The translations under genes were made by a program, and so were the position numbers. From Bugulina stolonifera (Eukaryota; Bryozoa; Gymnolaemata; Cheilostomatida; Bugulidae), in assembly GCA_935421135.1 (NCBI GenBank), contig OW285196.1, forward strand, positions 15,559,001 through 15,623,000: a DNA stretch of 64,000 nt. Reading direction: 5' to 3'. Below the pieces are notes generated by a model. It searched no databases and was not told where the DNA came from. It worked only from the letters and a program-made list of their open reading frames with translations. How positions within the stretch are numbered: the stretch's first letter is position 1; each line of letters begins with the position of its first letter. Positions 46,601 through 57,611 of this stretch are shown here, in pieces.

Positions 46601-49600
46601 ATACATAGTTAAGTGATCACTGCATTATATGACATGCCACACAACTGAGCAATGTGCTACTACCTGTGGTAGTGGTGGTGAGGTTAGCTCTAGGTGTTAT
46701 GTTAACATGCTGAGAGGTGAGAGGGGACGCTGATGTAATCACCCGACTAGTTGGTGCAATAGCCTGAGGGCTAGTGCTGAGTAGAAGAGCCGTCATAGTT
46801 GGTGTCGACTGCTGTATGGGCTGCTGAGGTGTGGAAGGCTGAGGGACGACAGCAGCAGCAGCAGCAGCAGCTGGAGAACCTACTGGGGCACTCCCTAGTA
46901 GCAGTATCTGTAATCACACAACAGAGTAGAAAACACATTGAATTGGTAGTTATCCTCTCCCTTAGTGCTACTTACAAGAGAAGATAACTGACATGTATAA
47001 CTCTGTATACACTCAAATAACTGTACAAACAGCTTGTGTAGAATTATAAGAATGTGGAAGCTGTAGTTAGTGTTACACTAGAGATCTATTAGAATATAGA
47101 AGAGAAGCACACCCTAGAGAAACTAATATTTATAATATATAACCAAATCAATTCTTATATCCAGTTACGCAATAAATACTGTAGCCTATGTCATAGTATC
47201 CATGTACGTATTTAGTAATCATCCTCTCCTTCAACTGTGAGTCAGAGAGTGGGCAACTCTAAAAATTGCCAAGAATTTTTTCAAAAAGGTAATCGACAGT
47301 GTTTTTAGCTAGCGGAGATGATATTGCCGTAAGTTGGTGACACACGGAGTGAGAGAGAGAGGCAGTATTTACCTGCTTGAGTTGATCAACTGTAAGCTGC
47401 CCCACATTAAGATTCCCAACGTCATCGTGTGGAATATGGGCTATAGTAGCGAGTGGTGTAGGAGCTGGCTGACTCTCCATTGGCTGATGATCTGACATAC
47501 TACCAATCACATCCATGTGTGCCTGTCATGTGATACACGTACGTACATATAGACAGTATGGTGACAGGTAATATGAGGTGTGTGTTGATACTATTGGTAG
47601 ATAAGTAGAACGTACGTTCAACGGGTGGTGAGGAAGATATATACTCACCTCGGTGGTAGTGCTGCCATTGCTGACTGCTGATTGGTTGAATATTGAGGAA
47701 TCAGTTTTACCAGAGAAAAGAGATGGGTCGTCTACGAGCAGCTGTATAACATACACATTGCCAATTAAAATATATATGTGACAGCCTGTTGCTACTAACT
47801 AGTACTATACATTATATTATAGTCTCACCGCTGCCACTGGCTTATGTGCATGTAAAGATAACACAGGCTGTACCAATAATAACACCTTTCATTGGCAGCT
47901 TGAGAACTCCAGCTAAGCTCAGTATACTATATATGACCGTGTAGATACTATATATGACTGTGTAGATACTATATTATGATTGTGTAGATACTATGTATGA
48001 CTGTGTAGATACTATATATGACTGTGTAGATACTATATATGACTGTGTAGATACTATATATGACTGTGTAGATACTATATATGACTGTGTAGATACTATA
48101 TATGACTGTGTAGATACTATATATGACCGTGTAAATACTATATATGACTGTGTAGATACTATATATGACTGTGTAGATACTATATATGACCGTGTAGATA
48201 CTATATATGACTGTGTAGATACTATATATGACTGTGTAGATACCATATATGACTGTGTAGATACTATATATGACTGTGTAGATACTATATATGACTGTGT
48301 AAATACTATATATGACTGTGTAGATACTATATATGACCGTGTAGATACTATATACAATGTATATGACTGTGTAGATACTATATACGATGTATATGACTGT
48401 GTAGATACTATATATGATAGAAGGTCACCTCATCAATGAAGTGATCAAATGTCTCGCCGGGTTCTAGCTTGATGTCGTTAGGCTCTGTAGTATACTGAAG
48501 TAGGTCAAAGTCAGCGGGAAGCGAAGCTCCTAGACTAGAGCTTAGTAGGTCATCGTTGCTCACCCCAGAGAAATATCCTAAAACATTACTCAGATTTGGA
48601 ACCAAAGAGAATAGAAACATTAAACGAAGGATAAACGTAGGCCTATACTACAAGAAAGTAGCGACCCAAATATATAGTTCAGAAAGAAGTTAATTTAGAC
48701 TAGAGGGTTAGTCAGCTAGAATAGGAAGAGTGACCAGTTGATAAACCTAAAACTAAGCTAAGAGCAAAGGTGGCTGGGATCACTGACAGTGAACCAAAGC
48801 CCAACATTGTGCAGACAACTACCAGGTATACAACCCGGCTACTCTAGTTTCAGGTCTAGAATACTTATGGAATCAAGATATCAATACAATATACATGTAG
48901 GTCTAATGAATACTTACCTCCACTCATATTGAGTGAACAGATATCAATACAATATAGGTCTAATGAATACTTACCTCCACTCATGTTGAGTGAACAGCTT
49001 TCCTCCATCGATTCACTACTATTCAGAGACTCTAACACATCTAAAAGACACCAATGATAAATTAGTGTCTATTTATTTGGCGTATAATATTTATACCACA
49101 ACTACAAGAATGAAAATTACAATGATATGATTAATCAACATCATGTCACTAAAATAATAATCGAATACCTTTATTATATTCTAATCTATGCTGTGTAATA
49201 TAAATATTACTTAATTTATGTTGAATACAATAGAGTATTATAAATTCTATAATTCTAATCTATTCTATAATTATATTCTTCAATAAATAAGCCTACAACA
49301 ATAAAAATTATTTTATATAAGCCTATAATTAATAAATAGGGGCAATTTTGAATTTAATGTTTAAGCTAAACTACAATTAATTTAGGCCTACTATTAGGCT
49401 TAGCTATAAGCATTCTCTTCTATACTTTACTGCTACTATAACTAATACTCAGACTCATGCTGATAAGATATGATTCAGTTTGATTTGATAAAAAAGACGA
49501 ACAGTAAAGAGTAGTAGGCTATAGTAATAGTATGATATAAAGTACTAGTATAGTTATAGAGAAAATATTAGTATAATAAATATAAATAATAAGTATCGGC

Positions 49601-49817
49601 ATCACATGTGTACATGTACAGTAGTTTAATTATTAATAATAAAATAAAAATAAAAACAAAAAAGCAAAACAAACATTACCTAAGCACAGTATTATCGTGT
49701 TCCACACTTTTACCTCATTCGAGGGTCTCAGTGGAAAATTATTAAAAAAAAAAAAAAAAAAAATAAAATAAAAATTAAATAAAGTTAAAGGTTTAGATTA
49801 CCGTTAAAACTACTCAT
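40691..49817 (-). CDS. SREBF: Sterol regulatory element-binding protein (SREBP)
   Basis: Nineteen exons: 49817-49802, 49040-48975, 48577-48429, 47741-47649, 47522-47373, 46907-46664, 46551-46251, 45541-45343, 45134-44884, 44641-44503, 44169-44022, 43815-43700, 43410-43117, 42811-42546, 42384-42117, 41875-41747, 41586-41427, 41057-40930, 40813-40691. They total 1079 residues with intact frame (human SREBP-1 has 1147). The short acidic N-terminus includes ETFDHFIDELLVDDPSLF. A Ser/Pro/Gln-rich stretch with seven Ala follows. The bHLH (exons 7-8) reads SSHNVIEKRYRMSINDKI, with the SREBP-specific Tyr in EKRY, then ELKDLVMGTEAKLNKSAVL and the zipper. Transmembrane helix 1 (exon 9) keeps the Asn-Pro needed for site-2 cleavage (LLMFNPF). 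The lumenal loop has SRTLQS, a possible site-1 protease site. Helix 2 ends VLVYGEPV. The C-terminal regulatory domain (SCAP binding) runs to the end. The 16-nt first exon is inferred from frame and splice signals. Confidence 0.93.
41042..41118 (-). repeat. Duplicated 3' splice site of SREBP exon 18
   Basis: The acceptor and exon start (minus strand TATATACTGCAG then GTATGAACAGTAAA) occur at 41057 (used) and again 50 bp upstream in the intron, at 41107. Confidence 0.85.
41200..41402. repeat. About 100-bp direct duplication in an SREBP intron
   Basis: The block TATCACATAGATACAG, AGCAATAGATAGATAC, ACTGTA, ATAATAGTTACCATATAATA is present twice in tandem with small differences. Confidence 0.7.
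43040..43130 (-). repeat. Triplicated 5' splice site of SREBP exon 13
   Basis: Exon end CTACATTGCT and donor GTATGT recur with a 32-nt period. Boundary positions are 43117 (used), 43085 and 43053. The unit is not a multiple of three, so use of the extra donors would shift the frame. Confidence 0.88.
43446..43575. repeat. Tandem repeat, about 31-bp unit, in SREBP intron 12
   Basis: Four to five degenerate copies of TACTAGGGATGAACCGACA with a connecting GCTATG, close to the acceptor of exon 13. Confidence 0.7.
44697..44866. repeat. ACATATACAC-rich tandem repeat in SREBP intron 9
   Basis: Degenerate units of ACATATACACATGACGTATA and TACACCATAACATACACTGT. It is non-coding although open in some frames. 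Confidence 0.75.
45621..46034. repeat. 50-bp minisatellite, eight copies, in SREBP intron 7
   Basis: Eight copies at exactly 50-bp spacing (GTCATTACTA words at 45641, 45691 and so on to 45991). Most copies carry TGAGTCA, an AP-1-type heptamer, immediately before GTCATTACTAGCAGGTA. Confidence 0.95.
46948..46989. repeat. Short stem-loop repeat (family A)
   Basis: AGTTATCCTCTC, about 18-nt loop, then GAGAAGATAACT. It lies in SREBP intron 5. Confidence 0.8.
47930..48420. repeat. 21-bp minisatellite in SREBP intron 3
   Basis: More than 20 copies of TATATGACTGTGTAGATAC plus TA, ending 10 nt from the donor of exon 3. It is open in frame on both strands because the unit is 7 codons, but it is not a gene. 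Confidence 0.96.
48905..49000 (-). repeat. Duplicated 5' splice site of SREBP exon 2
   Basis: The exon end (TGTTCACTCAACATGAGTGG) with donor GTAAGTATTC occurs at 48975 and again at 48918, 57 nt (19 codons) into the intron. The intervening sequence is open in frame, so use of the second donor would add 19 residues. Confidence 0.88.
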
Positions 49818-50451
49818 ATCCTCTAGGCTTTAGATAACACAATATCCTCAGTCTGTGTTAGTTGAAGCTTGTCAACAGTACTAGATTTGACCTTGATCTC
49901 AGTAGGACTTCATTATAAACAAGAAATAATTTATTACTTAGACTTGGGTTACAAAAGTTTTACAAAACTTTGTTTAGTTACTACACGTTACAAGGGTGAG
50001 TCACCCAGAAAGTGGCAACACTGATCTGACCAATCACTGAACAAGAAATAGTGGTGGTGCCATTTGACATAGCCTGTGTAATGCGGCAAACCTTTATTCA
50101 ATGTTTGCAGCAACCTTGTGAACGATAGAAAGCACCAAGAGCGACACTAGCATCTGGCGCCAAGGCTAGTATAAAAGTGTAGAGCAGAATTTTGGCAAAT
50201 GAGTTGTCTTCCCCTTTAGAACAAATTAATGTGCCACTATGCCTTCGTCGGAATTTACTTTTCACGCGATGGATGCAAAATACGCTTAAAAATTTGTTTT
50301 TGAATATTTTGATAGCCAATAAAAACTCCCATAGCGGGAATTCATGCACGTTTTATGTTGGTAAAGTAGTAATCAAGTGACTGCAACTCAGATAGAGTGT
50401 CATTTTATTGCCAAAATTAAAACAAGTTTGCCAAGAAAACATTCAATAATC
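49818..50451. promoter_or_regulatory. Shared head-to-head promoter region of SREBP and RFC3
   Basis: The two genes diverge with 634 bp between start codons. Recognisable words are GGGTGAGTCACCC (49994-50006; two inverted TCACCC half-sites around an AP-1-like core), a CCAAT box at 50030-50034, and TGGCGCCA (50155-50162), an E2F-like core. In vertebrates SREBP sites work with NF-Y at CCAAT boxes and replication genes use E2F. Function here is inference. Confidence 0.5.
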
Positions 50452-53400
50452 ATGAGTAGTAAACTGTGGGTCGATAAGCACCGTCCTACTAGGTTGAATC
50501 AAATGAGTTATCACCAAGCTCAAGCTAAGCAACTTTTAGCTTTGGTAATTACTTCAATATTTTTACTTTACTGTCAACTGTGTTTACTGTACTGTTACTT
50601 AACTTTACTTTAACCTTACCTTAAATGTGAGTTCAGTTTAGTTTAAGTTTTGTTTTTTTTAATTAATTATTAATGGACTATTAATAATTAATTAAAAAAA
50701 CAAAACTGAACTAGTGGCAAATTCCTACAAATTTAAATTAGCCAAAGTTATTTGCACTTGTTATTGTTTAGCTGTTTGCTTTGCTGCAAATCATTGGAAC
50801 AAAATTCCCTCCACACAGCTATAGCCGGAGAAGCACTCTGTGCTTGTGCTTTATGAATTTGACATATAAGCCAATAATTTAGAAATATTTGAGTTAGAAT
50901 AGCAGGTGCTTGATAGTAAGTTTTGTTTACTATGGCTTTGCCACTTCCACATTTCTTTGGACAAGTGACTTCACTGATACACCTGCATTTTAAAAATGCA
51001 GAAACTTCAATGTAGCGTTACACCCAAGTAGAGATACTCAACCTAGACAAATTCTACTTCACTTTGAAGCTCTACTCAGCTAGTTTTGTAAAGTCTCCGA
51101 AAGATGTACTCGTGACATTAAATTGACATTGACATAAAATTATATATTTATTAATCGCAGTAGTGTAACGCTACTCTTCTTTATCCTAACTCCTTCTGAC
51201 TGTTACTGTCGCGTTTTAAGTAGCCATTTTTAAAAATAGATGATTCGTATCAATCATTCCAATTGCCATGCGATGGATTATTTAATACTCAATTATTAAA
51301 TGATAATTGATGGTCAATATGATTATTAGTTATTTAGTTGAATAATGGGATGACACTATGACCTTTTGTTAGAAAGAAGGATGTGATTTCCCTCATCTCC
51401 TTTTCTATGGCCCCAGTGGAGCTGGTAAGAAGACGAGAGCTATGGCCTTCCTTAGAGAGGTGTATGGAGAGTCGTCTATAGACAAACTTAGGTTTGAACA
51501 CATGGAGCTGAAAGCGCCCTCTGGTGCCAAAGTTGAGCTAAGGGCTATAGCTACCAACTATCACATTGATGTTACTCCGAGGTAAGCATACAAACTAAGA
51601 CCAGTTGTTGTTTGACAATCAGATGTACATCTAGATATACCTGTTTTAATTATGCCACTTTCCGGTCGTAGTCTCCGTGTGTGTCCACGAATGCGTTGTA
51701 TGTTCTAGTGACTGTGGTGTCCATGACAGAGTCGTCATACAGGAAGTTATTAAGAATCTCGCTTCAACAGCCCGCCTCGGAACTGGTAGCTCCACCTCTA
51801 AGAAGTTTAAAGGTTGGTCACGATAGACTCTGCTGGGGTGTGGATTGTTGAACCAGTCTCAACTCATTCCCTGCGTATATATGTTGCTATATGGAAATCA
51901 GTATCATGTTAGTTTGCTAGTAGGTGTCATTTACAATGTAGGCCTAATGCAACATTCACACTGCCGTTTATACCAACTACTAGCGGCGAGCGGCCAACGC
52001 TAACCACAATGTGGTTAACTTTACTATACTATAGCTGGCACATGTTAGTTAGCGTCGGGGTTTAAAGTTCAGCTTGTTGAACTCATTGACCCCTACCGCT
52101 CACTGGAGCATGTCACTATATAATGTAGTTGTGGTTAGCGTTGGCCGCTCGCCGCTAGTAGTTGGTATAAACGGCAATGTGAATGTAGCATTACTCCCCC
52201 TAGTGCTGGTAATGAGTCATCTGTCTTTATATACAATGTACGTACTTACTCCCCCTAGTGGTGGTAATGAATGACGTGGACAGACTCACTAAGGATGCAC
52301 AGCACGCTCTCAGACGTACGATGGAAAAATACGTCGCCTCATGCAGACTAATCCTCATTTGTACCTCTACCAGTAAAGTTATACCTGCTATACGGAGTAG
52401 ATGTCTACCTGTGAGAGTGGCTGCACCTACACCTGCTGAGGTGAGAATTTTATCTCAATTGTGATTGATTAATAAAAACCTACCTCAGTTCTGATTGGTT
52501 GATATTAATCCTACCTCATTTGTGAATAATTAATATCCCTGTGTGCCTACACGCTCATTTAGAATGGTGTTCTAGTAACCACGTGTACCGGTGATATTGC
52601 ATAGCCTTAGTAGTACATGTATGCCTATGCTAAGCCCTTAGGCTAACAGTATCTTGATATATTGATAATAACCTACCTGTAACTTGGTAACACAGTCCAC
52701 CATGATAATGATATTATGAAACGGGTAAGTATTCCAGTATGTGTATCGTCTCACCCTGGTAGTGGGAGTTATCACCCCACCTTAGCCTTAGGACTACCAC
52801 ATATCACCATATACCCTGTCCCTGTGAGTTGGCACCGATAGTCTACATGGTTTGTATTATGTAGATGCTAAGTGCTCTATCGACAGTATCAGAACAGGAG
52901 GGCATAACTCTACCTCCAGATGTGGCTGAAAGAATTGTCAGCAAATCAGACAGAAATATGAGAAGAGCTTTACTAATGTTAGAGGCCTGTCATGTATCAC
53001 AGTAAGTAGTGAGTGTGGTATTGTATGATAACACAGTTAGTAGTGGGTTTGGTATTGTATGGTAACACAGTAGTGGGTGTGGTATTGTATGGTAACACAG
53101 TACGCGGTGAGTGTGGTACTGTGTACTAACAATAAACACGGTGATGTTGTCTCTGAACATTGCATTTCTATCGCAGGAAGCCATTGAGAGAGGGACAGGC
53201 GGTGCCTCCATTACCATGGCAACAGTATATACAGGATACAGCTGAGTTAGCCTTAAAGGAGTACGACAGTGATAGGTAGGTCTTCTCACATACTGAACAC
53301 AGAGGATGTTTAGTACTTTTACTTTTACTATACATACGGTAGGGAGCTGGTGATCAACTCTTATCAGCTGAATTGTGATATGTATGTGTTACAATGCGAG

Positions 53401-54106
53401 GGGCATCGTAAGGATCGGAGAGCTTTATTAAAGGTGTAGAAGAATGACAGTGTCTATTTGAAGGGGTATATTTAAAGGGGTATGCTATGAAGGTTTCAGT
53501 TTGTGTTGTTTGTTTGGGTCATAGTAATACTATTTCCATCTATATCCCTTTTAGATACCATACCACCACCATGTCTACATCTACATGTATATCTACATAA
53601 TTATATACATGTATCTACATCTATATACCAGTGAGTACAAGTGAACTCTGCTGTTTATTTATACAGATTGATGAAGATTAGAGAAAGATTATATGAACTC
53701 CAGATTCACCTGATACCCAGTACTATTATAGTTACTGTAAGTACACAACCAATACCCAGTACTATTATCGTTACTGTAAGTACACAACTAATACCCATTA
53801 CTATTATCGTTACTGTAAGTACACAACTAATACCAAGTACTATTATCGTTACTGTAAGTACACAACTAATACTTGTAATATACTTAACAGACATTGGTTG
53901 ATGAGTTGGTAAATGCTCTACCTGCTAGACTCAGATCTGAGGTGATAAGGCTGGCTGCCAATTGTGAACACAGACTACAGTTAGGATCGAAGGATATCTT
54001 CCACTTGGAGGCTTTCATAATACAGTTTATGTCTCTACACCAGCAGTATAATGAGAGGGGAGTAGTAGAGTCCATGGACTTCAGTTCTGACATGGATGAG
54101 GACTGA
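50452..54106 (+). CDS. RFC3: Replication factor C subunit 3 (clamp loader)
   Basis: Eight exons: 50452-50544, 51373-51581, 51709-51812, 52259-52440, 52865-53001, 53177-53275, 53667-53736 and 53891-54106, giving 369 residues (human 356). The start [18 protein letters not shown] matches the family N-terminus. The Walker A loop is [10 protein letters not shown]. The B-motif region reads [20 protein letters not shown]. The SRC arginine-finger motif is in [16 protein letters not shown]. The C-terminal collar domain ends with [17 protein letters not shown], near-identical to the human sequence. RFC3 is part of the five-subunit complex that loads PCNA onto primed DNA in the nucleus. The acidic tail after MDF is longer than in human. 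Poly(A) signal is at 54277-54282. Exons 4, 5 and 7 have duplicated splice junctions. The exon 3 donor GTTGGT is weak. Confidence 0.95.
50646..50708. repeat. Long perfect-arm palindrome (foldback) in RFC3 intron 1
   Basis: Arms of about 28 nt (AGTTTTGTTTTTTTT, AATTAATTATTAAT and their complement) separated by about 4 nt. Only one base is out of register. Likely cruciform-forming. Confidence 0.85.
51012..51174. mobile_element. MITE, about 163 bp, in RFC3 intron 1
   Basis: Terminal inverted repeats GTAGCGTTACAC and GTGTAACGCTAC, perfect over 12 bp. A related internal stretch (GAGATACTCAA, CTAGACAAATT, CAGCTAGT words) lies near 31795-31905 in the TPR gene intron. Confidence 0.8.
51946..52192. 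mobile_element. MITE/foldback with about 60-bp terminal inverted repeats, RFC3 intron 3
   Basis: Long near-perfect inverted arms (GCCGTTTATACCAACTACTA, GCGGCGAGCGGCCAACGCTA) around a centre of about 120 bp. It ends immediately before a duplicated copy of the exon 4 acceptor. Confidence 0.88.
52191..52275 (+). repeat. Duplicated 3' splice site of RFC3 exon 4
   Basis: TTACTCCCCCTAG followed by TG(G/C)TGGTAATGA occurs at 52204 and, as the used site, at 52259; spacing is 55 bp. Confidence 0.87.
52994..53110 (+). repeat. Tandem array at RFC3 exon 5 5' splice site (4 copies)
   Basis: The exon end ATCACA and donor GTAAGTAGTGAGTGTGG are followed by three more units with AACACA then GT, at 53035, 53069 and 53099. 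The period is about 34 nt. The copies carry weaker donors (GTTAGT, GTAGTG, GTACGC). Confidence 0.82.
53714..53876 (+). repeat. Tandem array at RFC3 exon 7 5' splice site (4 copies, 39-nt in-frame unit)
   Basis: The exon end coding IPSTIIVT and the donor GTAAGT recur exactly every 39 nt: boundaries at 53736, 53775, 53814 and 53853. All units are open in the RFC3 frame ([13 protein letters not shown]), so each donor would yield an in-frame product with 0 to 3 extra 13-residue repeats. Confidence 0.93.
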
Positions 54107-55006
54107 ATCCATACAGCCAATCTATTATTGTTTATATACATTGTACATGATTGTGTATTATTAATTTTGGTATGAATGGTATGGTATAGCAGGGCTGATT
54201 TAACTACAGTGGTGCACCAACCACCCCATGAACACACAGTAATGGCCTGAACCATAACTCTGATTTTTGGAACATGAATAAAACGTTTTATAAAGATCAT
54301 AAATCAAGGGGGAAATCATAAATTCTATCTGAAGTTAATTATATACATTTTAGAGATCTTTGTTAGTTGTACCAAGGAGACCTCTTGCTCCTTTGTTCTA
54401 CAGATGCTATCATTGAAGTCTAAAGAGATGTAATTATAATCAATCCTCTTTGGGCTCTCCCAAGCAGTTGATAAGAAAGAGTAGCCCAAAATGAAGCATT
54501 AATAGAGTTATCTTCCCAGTACTGTACGAGAGAGGACAATTTCAAAACAATAATATAGTTAATAAAGCACGTGTTACCCATGATGGTTTTTGTTATGGTA
54601 CCGTTTCTCAACGCACCAAAAATTGTGAATGTCTTTGTGGTACACTATGTGGCCGGGCCGACATCGGCACGAATTACGCTCCTCTTCAAAGACTTTATCG
54701 GAGTGCATGTATATACGATGTATGTAATATTTCCGATAGTTGAACGGGCGCGCATATTCCCAGAGACCTTGAAACTTTCTTTTCCGGTTACACAGTGGTG
54801 GTTGTGAGTATTCATATTTTATTCATATAGACACCCATAGTTTAATCCCAAGTAAAAACCTCTCCGAGTGGTAATCTAGAAAGCACTGTCCCTAATATAA
54901 CATGTTTGTGAATTTTCCTCTTCAGGTTTAGCGTTTGTTGGCACTCCGATCAATTTCCTTCGTAAATATACATTAATATTATGTTTTGTAGATATAGTTA
55001 ATCATC
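54107..55006. other. Intergenic RFC3-RPL9
   Basis: Holds the RFC3 3' UTR and poly(A) signal, a family A stem-loop at 54505-54542, and probably the RPL9 promoter with an upstream 5' UTR exon or intron. No coding exon is seen. Confidence 0.55.
54505..54542. repeat. Short stem-loop repeat (family A)
   Basis: GAGTTATCTTCCC, loop, then GAGAGGACAATTT. Imperfect stem, downstream of RFC3. Confidence 0.6.
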
Positions 55007-56601
55007 ATGAAGACTATACACTGTGTCCAAGATATAAACATCCCAGAAAACTGTAAGTTGTCTGTGAAAGCCAGGAGGGTCACAGTGACTGGTCCACGTG
55101 GTACCATCAAACGTAACTTTAACCACCTGCAGATCGACATTAGATTGATCAGCAAAAATGTTATTAGAGTAGAAAAGTGGTTCTCGAATAAGAAGGAGAT
55201 GGCCGCTGTAAACACTGTCTGCTCTCACATACAGAACCTCTTCACAGGAGTTCAAAGGGTATGTGTTGGTCTCGGTCTTTTTCATTAATCTAAATTACTT
55301 TTTAATTTAGTGAGTTGAGTTCGGTAGGCTTGCCTGGATGGATAGGCGAGGCTACCCATGCAACAAGGATAGATTACTTATTATCAGAGTCGGCTAACTA
55401 AACTTGATGGTAATCATACTATGCACGATTCCAGGGATACAGGTACAAGATGAAGTCTGTCTATGCCCATTTCCCTATCAATATTGCCATAAGTGAGGGT
55501 GGAAGAAAGGTGGAAGTCAGAAACTTTCTGGGAGAGAAGTACACCAGAATTGTGATGATGCCAGAAGGTGTGACCGCTGCCAACACAGGCAACAAGGACG
55601 AGTATCAGATCGATGGTAATGACATCGAGGCTGTATCCCAGGCTGGTGAGTGTACTCTGAGCTACTAGTAGCTTACAGTGTTTATAGTTTGTGTGGTGTT
55701 AGCAACAAAGGCTTTTCCTTAAAAAAGTTTTGGTCAGTTTTGCTTTTACAAATTCTTCAGTAAATATCTCCTAAGCTAGGCACAATCTGAGTTCTACCAA
55801 AGTAATCCATACAACTGCTATAATAGTATTCTGTTAGGCAGGTAGTAGGGTCAGAAACTTGTCAGTGAATTTATGAACAAACTATAATAATTGCTGTATG
55901 GTGGGCATTCTGCATATCATGTAGAAGTTGTAGCAGTGTAAATCAGAGCAAACACAGCTTGTCTAACTTTTCATTTTTCAATGAATAAATTCGCTAGAAC
56001 TTTCCGTTGCAGAATTCTTCAGCATGACAGACTTACAAAACTCTCTTGCACAAATTATTACTGTGTTTAGGGTATTCAATCACATTGAGTAGTTTGTGTA
56101 GCTTCCAATATACCAAACTTGAGTCTTGTGTGTTTTATTGCAGTTTATTATACATTTACTGAAAATGGCAACTCAAATAAGGAAAATCACGTAATTGTGT
56201 TAAATTTTTATGCAGTCTCTGGCATGGTTCATACTGAATTATAGGCACACTAACTCCAAAGTGTCATATAGCTAGTTATACATACATGTAGGTATTGGTG
56301 GAGTGTTGGGGTGGATACCCAGACATAAGTCAGCACGGATTTCTATCTGCTGCTGGTGATCAAGTTGGTGTTGAAACATTTACTTGCCTAACGTTGGTGG
56401 TTTAATGTTGTACATCATGTGGTGAGTGTATGATAGGTAGGATTACTAGATGGGATGTTATCTAATGTGTAACGTCTACTTCTCTTTACAGCTGCCAGAA
56501 TACAGCAGAGTACTAGTGTTAAGAAGAAAGACATCAGAAAGTTCTTGGATGGAATCTATGTCAGTGAGAAATTGAACATTGTTCCTATAGATGATGAGTA
56601 A
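55007..56601 (+). CDS. RPL9: 60S ribosomal protein L9 (uL6)
   Basis: Three exons: 55007-55258, 55435-55645 and 56492-56601, giving 190 residues (human 192). Diagnostic words are [15 protein letters not shown] at the start, [43 protein letters not shown] and the C-terminal [17 protein letters not shown]. The protein is a structural component of the large cytosolic ribosomal subunit near the sarcin-ricin region. The poly(A) signal AATAAA at 56608-56613 starts only 6 nt after the stop codon, implying a very short 3' UTR, common for ribosomal protein genes. Intron 2 (846 bp) might host a snoRNA, but I could not identify one. Confidence 0.97.
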
Positions 56602-57611
56602 ATGAGAAATAAATACTGTGACACATAACTGTACCACCAGTGTTCTGTTGATTGATATACACTAGAGTCTAGATCGCAATAATATGTACCACATACCATT
56701 CACCATATACAGTAATTTGGTAGTGACTGCTGATTACAGTGTAAAATTCTAAATATGCTTTAATTGTTCATACAATAAGGATCCTGTAGTCTAAGCAGTT
56801 GGTGAGGGAGGTCACATTGTTTATTTTGTAATTAGAGAGAGGCTTCTAGTTTCAGTTGCTGAGTTCAATGGAAGTGTACAAGTTCTGTTGATCAGAAGTG
56901 CAAATAATAATAGTTTGGATACCAGAACACAGGGCTCAATGGTTATACCAGGGAGGGTAGTATTGATGCTGACAGAGTACCACGTGGTTCTCTCATTGGC
57001 TGGATTATACATGTCAAGGCTGGTATTGTTGTGTTGTATATTTCCCTTGGGAGGGAGTTCAAAGATATTGCACCATCACATGGGGAGGCATTTGCACTAA
57101 ATCAGTTGTCGTACATGTTACAATGTAGCAAATACTAAATAAGTGTTGTCTTCTCTTCATTTTCTAAATTGTCTGCACCTACAACAACTTGGAAGAAGTC
57201 TCCTAGTACGGACATAGTAACTGTGAATTCCTGGCGTGGGACACATGTTAGTGTACTGAGTGAATACACAGGAAGTGACATTGTCTGCTACCTTTGTAAG
57301 CATTGCATACACAGCCCAATGTGAATACACCTGTGCATTGTACCTATGAAGTTATTGCTTCTTATTGAGGCATTGAGTTGTCACTCTATTCTTACCCATT
57401 GTCAATGGTGACCAATGTATTGTACCTTATCTTACTACATATTACCTACATAGTGTAGTATCCAGTGGAGCTGCTAATGTCACTTCCAATACTCTGACAT
57501 ATAATCTGAAGCTGTTGGTGGGCAGAGACATTTTGGAATAACAGCTCATGTGGAGTAGTGCTTGTCTGCAGTTGTTGTCAGTGATCAGTCATATTGTCTA
57601 GACATATCATC
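56602..57611. other. Intergenic RPL9-P450
   Basis: No coding exon is recognised. It contains the short RPL9 3' UTR and presumably the promoter of the P450 gene. Confidence 0.5.

Noticed and set aside
47974..48439. ORFs of 127-148 codons on both strands
   Set aside because: The 21-bp minisatellite has no stop in some frames; the encoded 7-residue repeats lie wholly within an SREBP intron.
55646..56491. snoRNA in RPL9 intron 2
   Set aside because: Ribosomal protein introns often host them, but I could not find convincing C/D or H/ACA boxes with a supporting fold.
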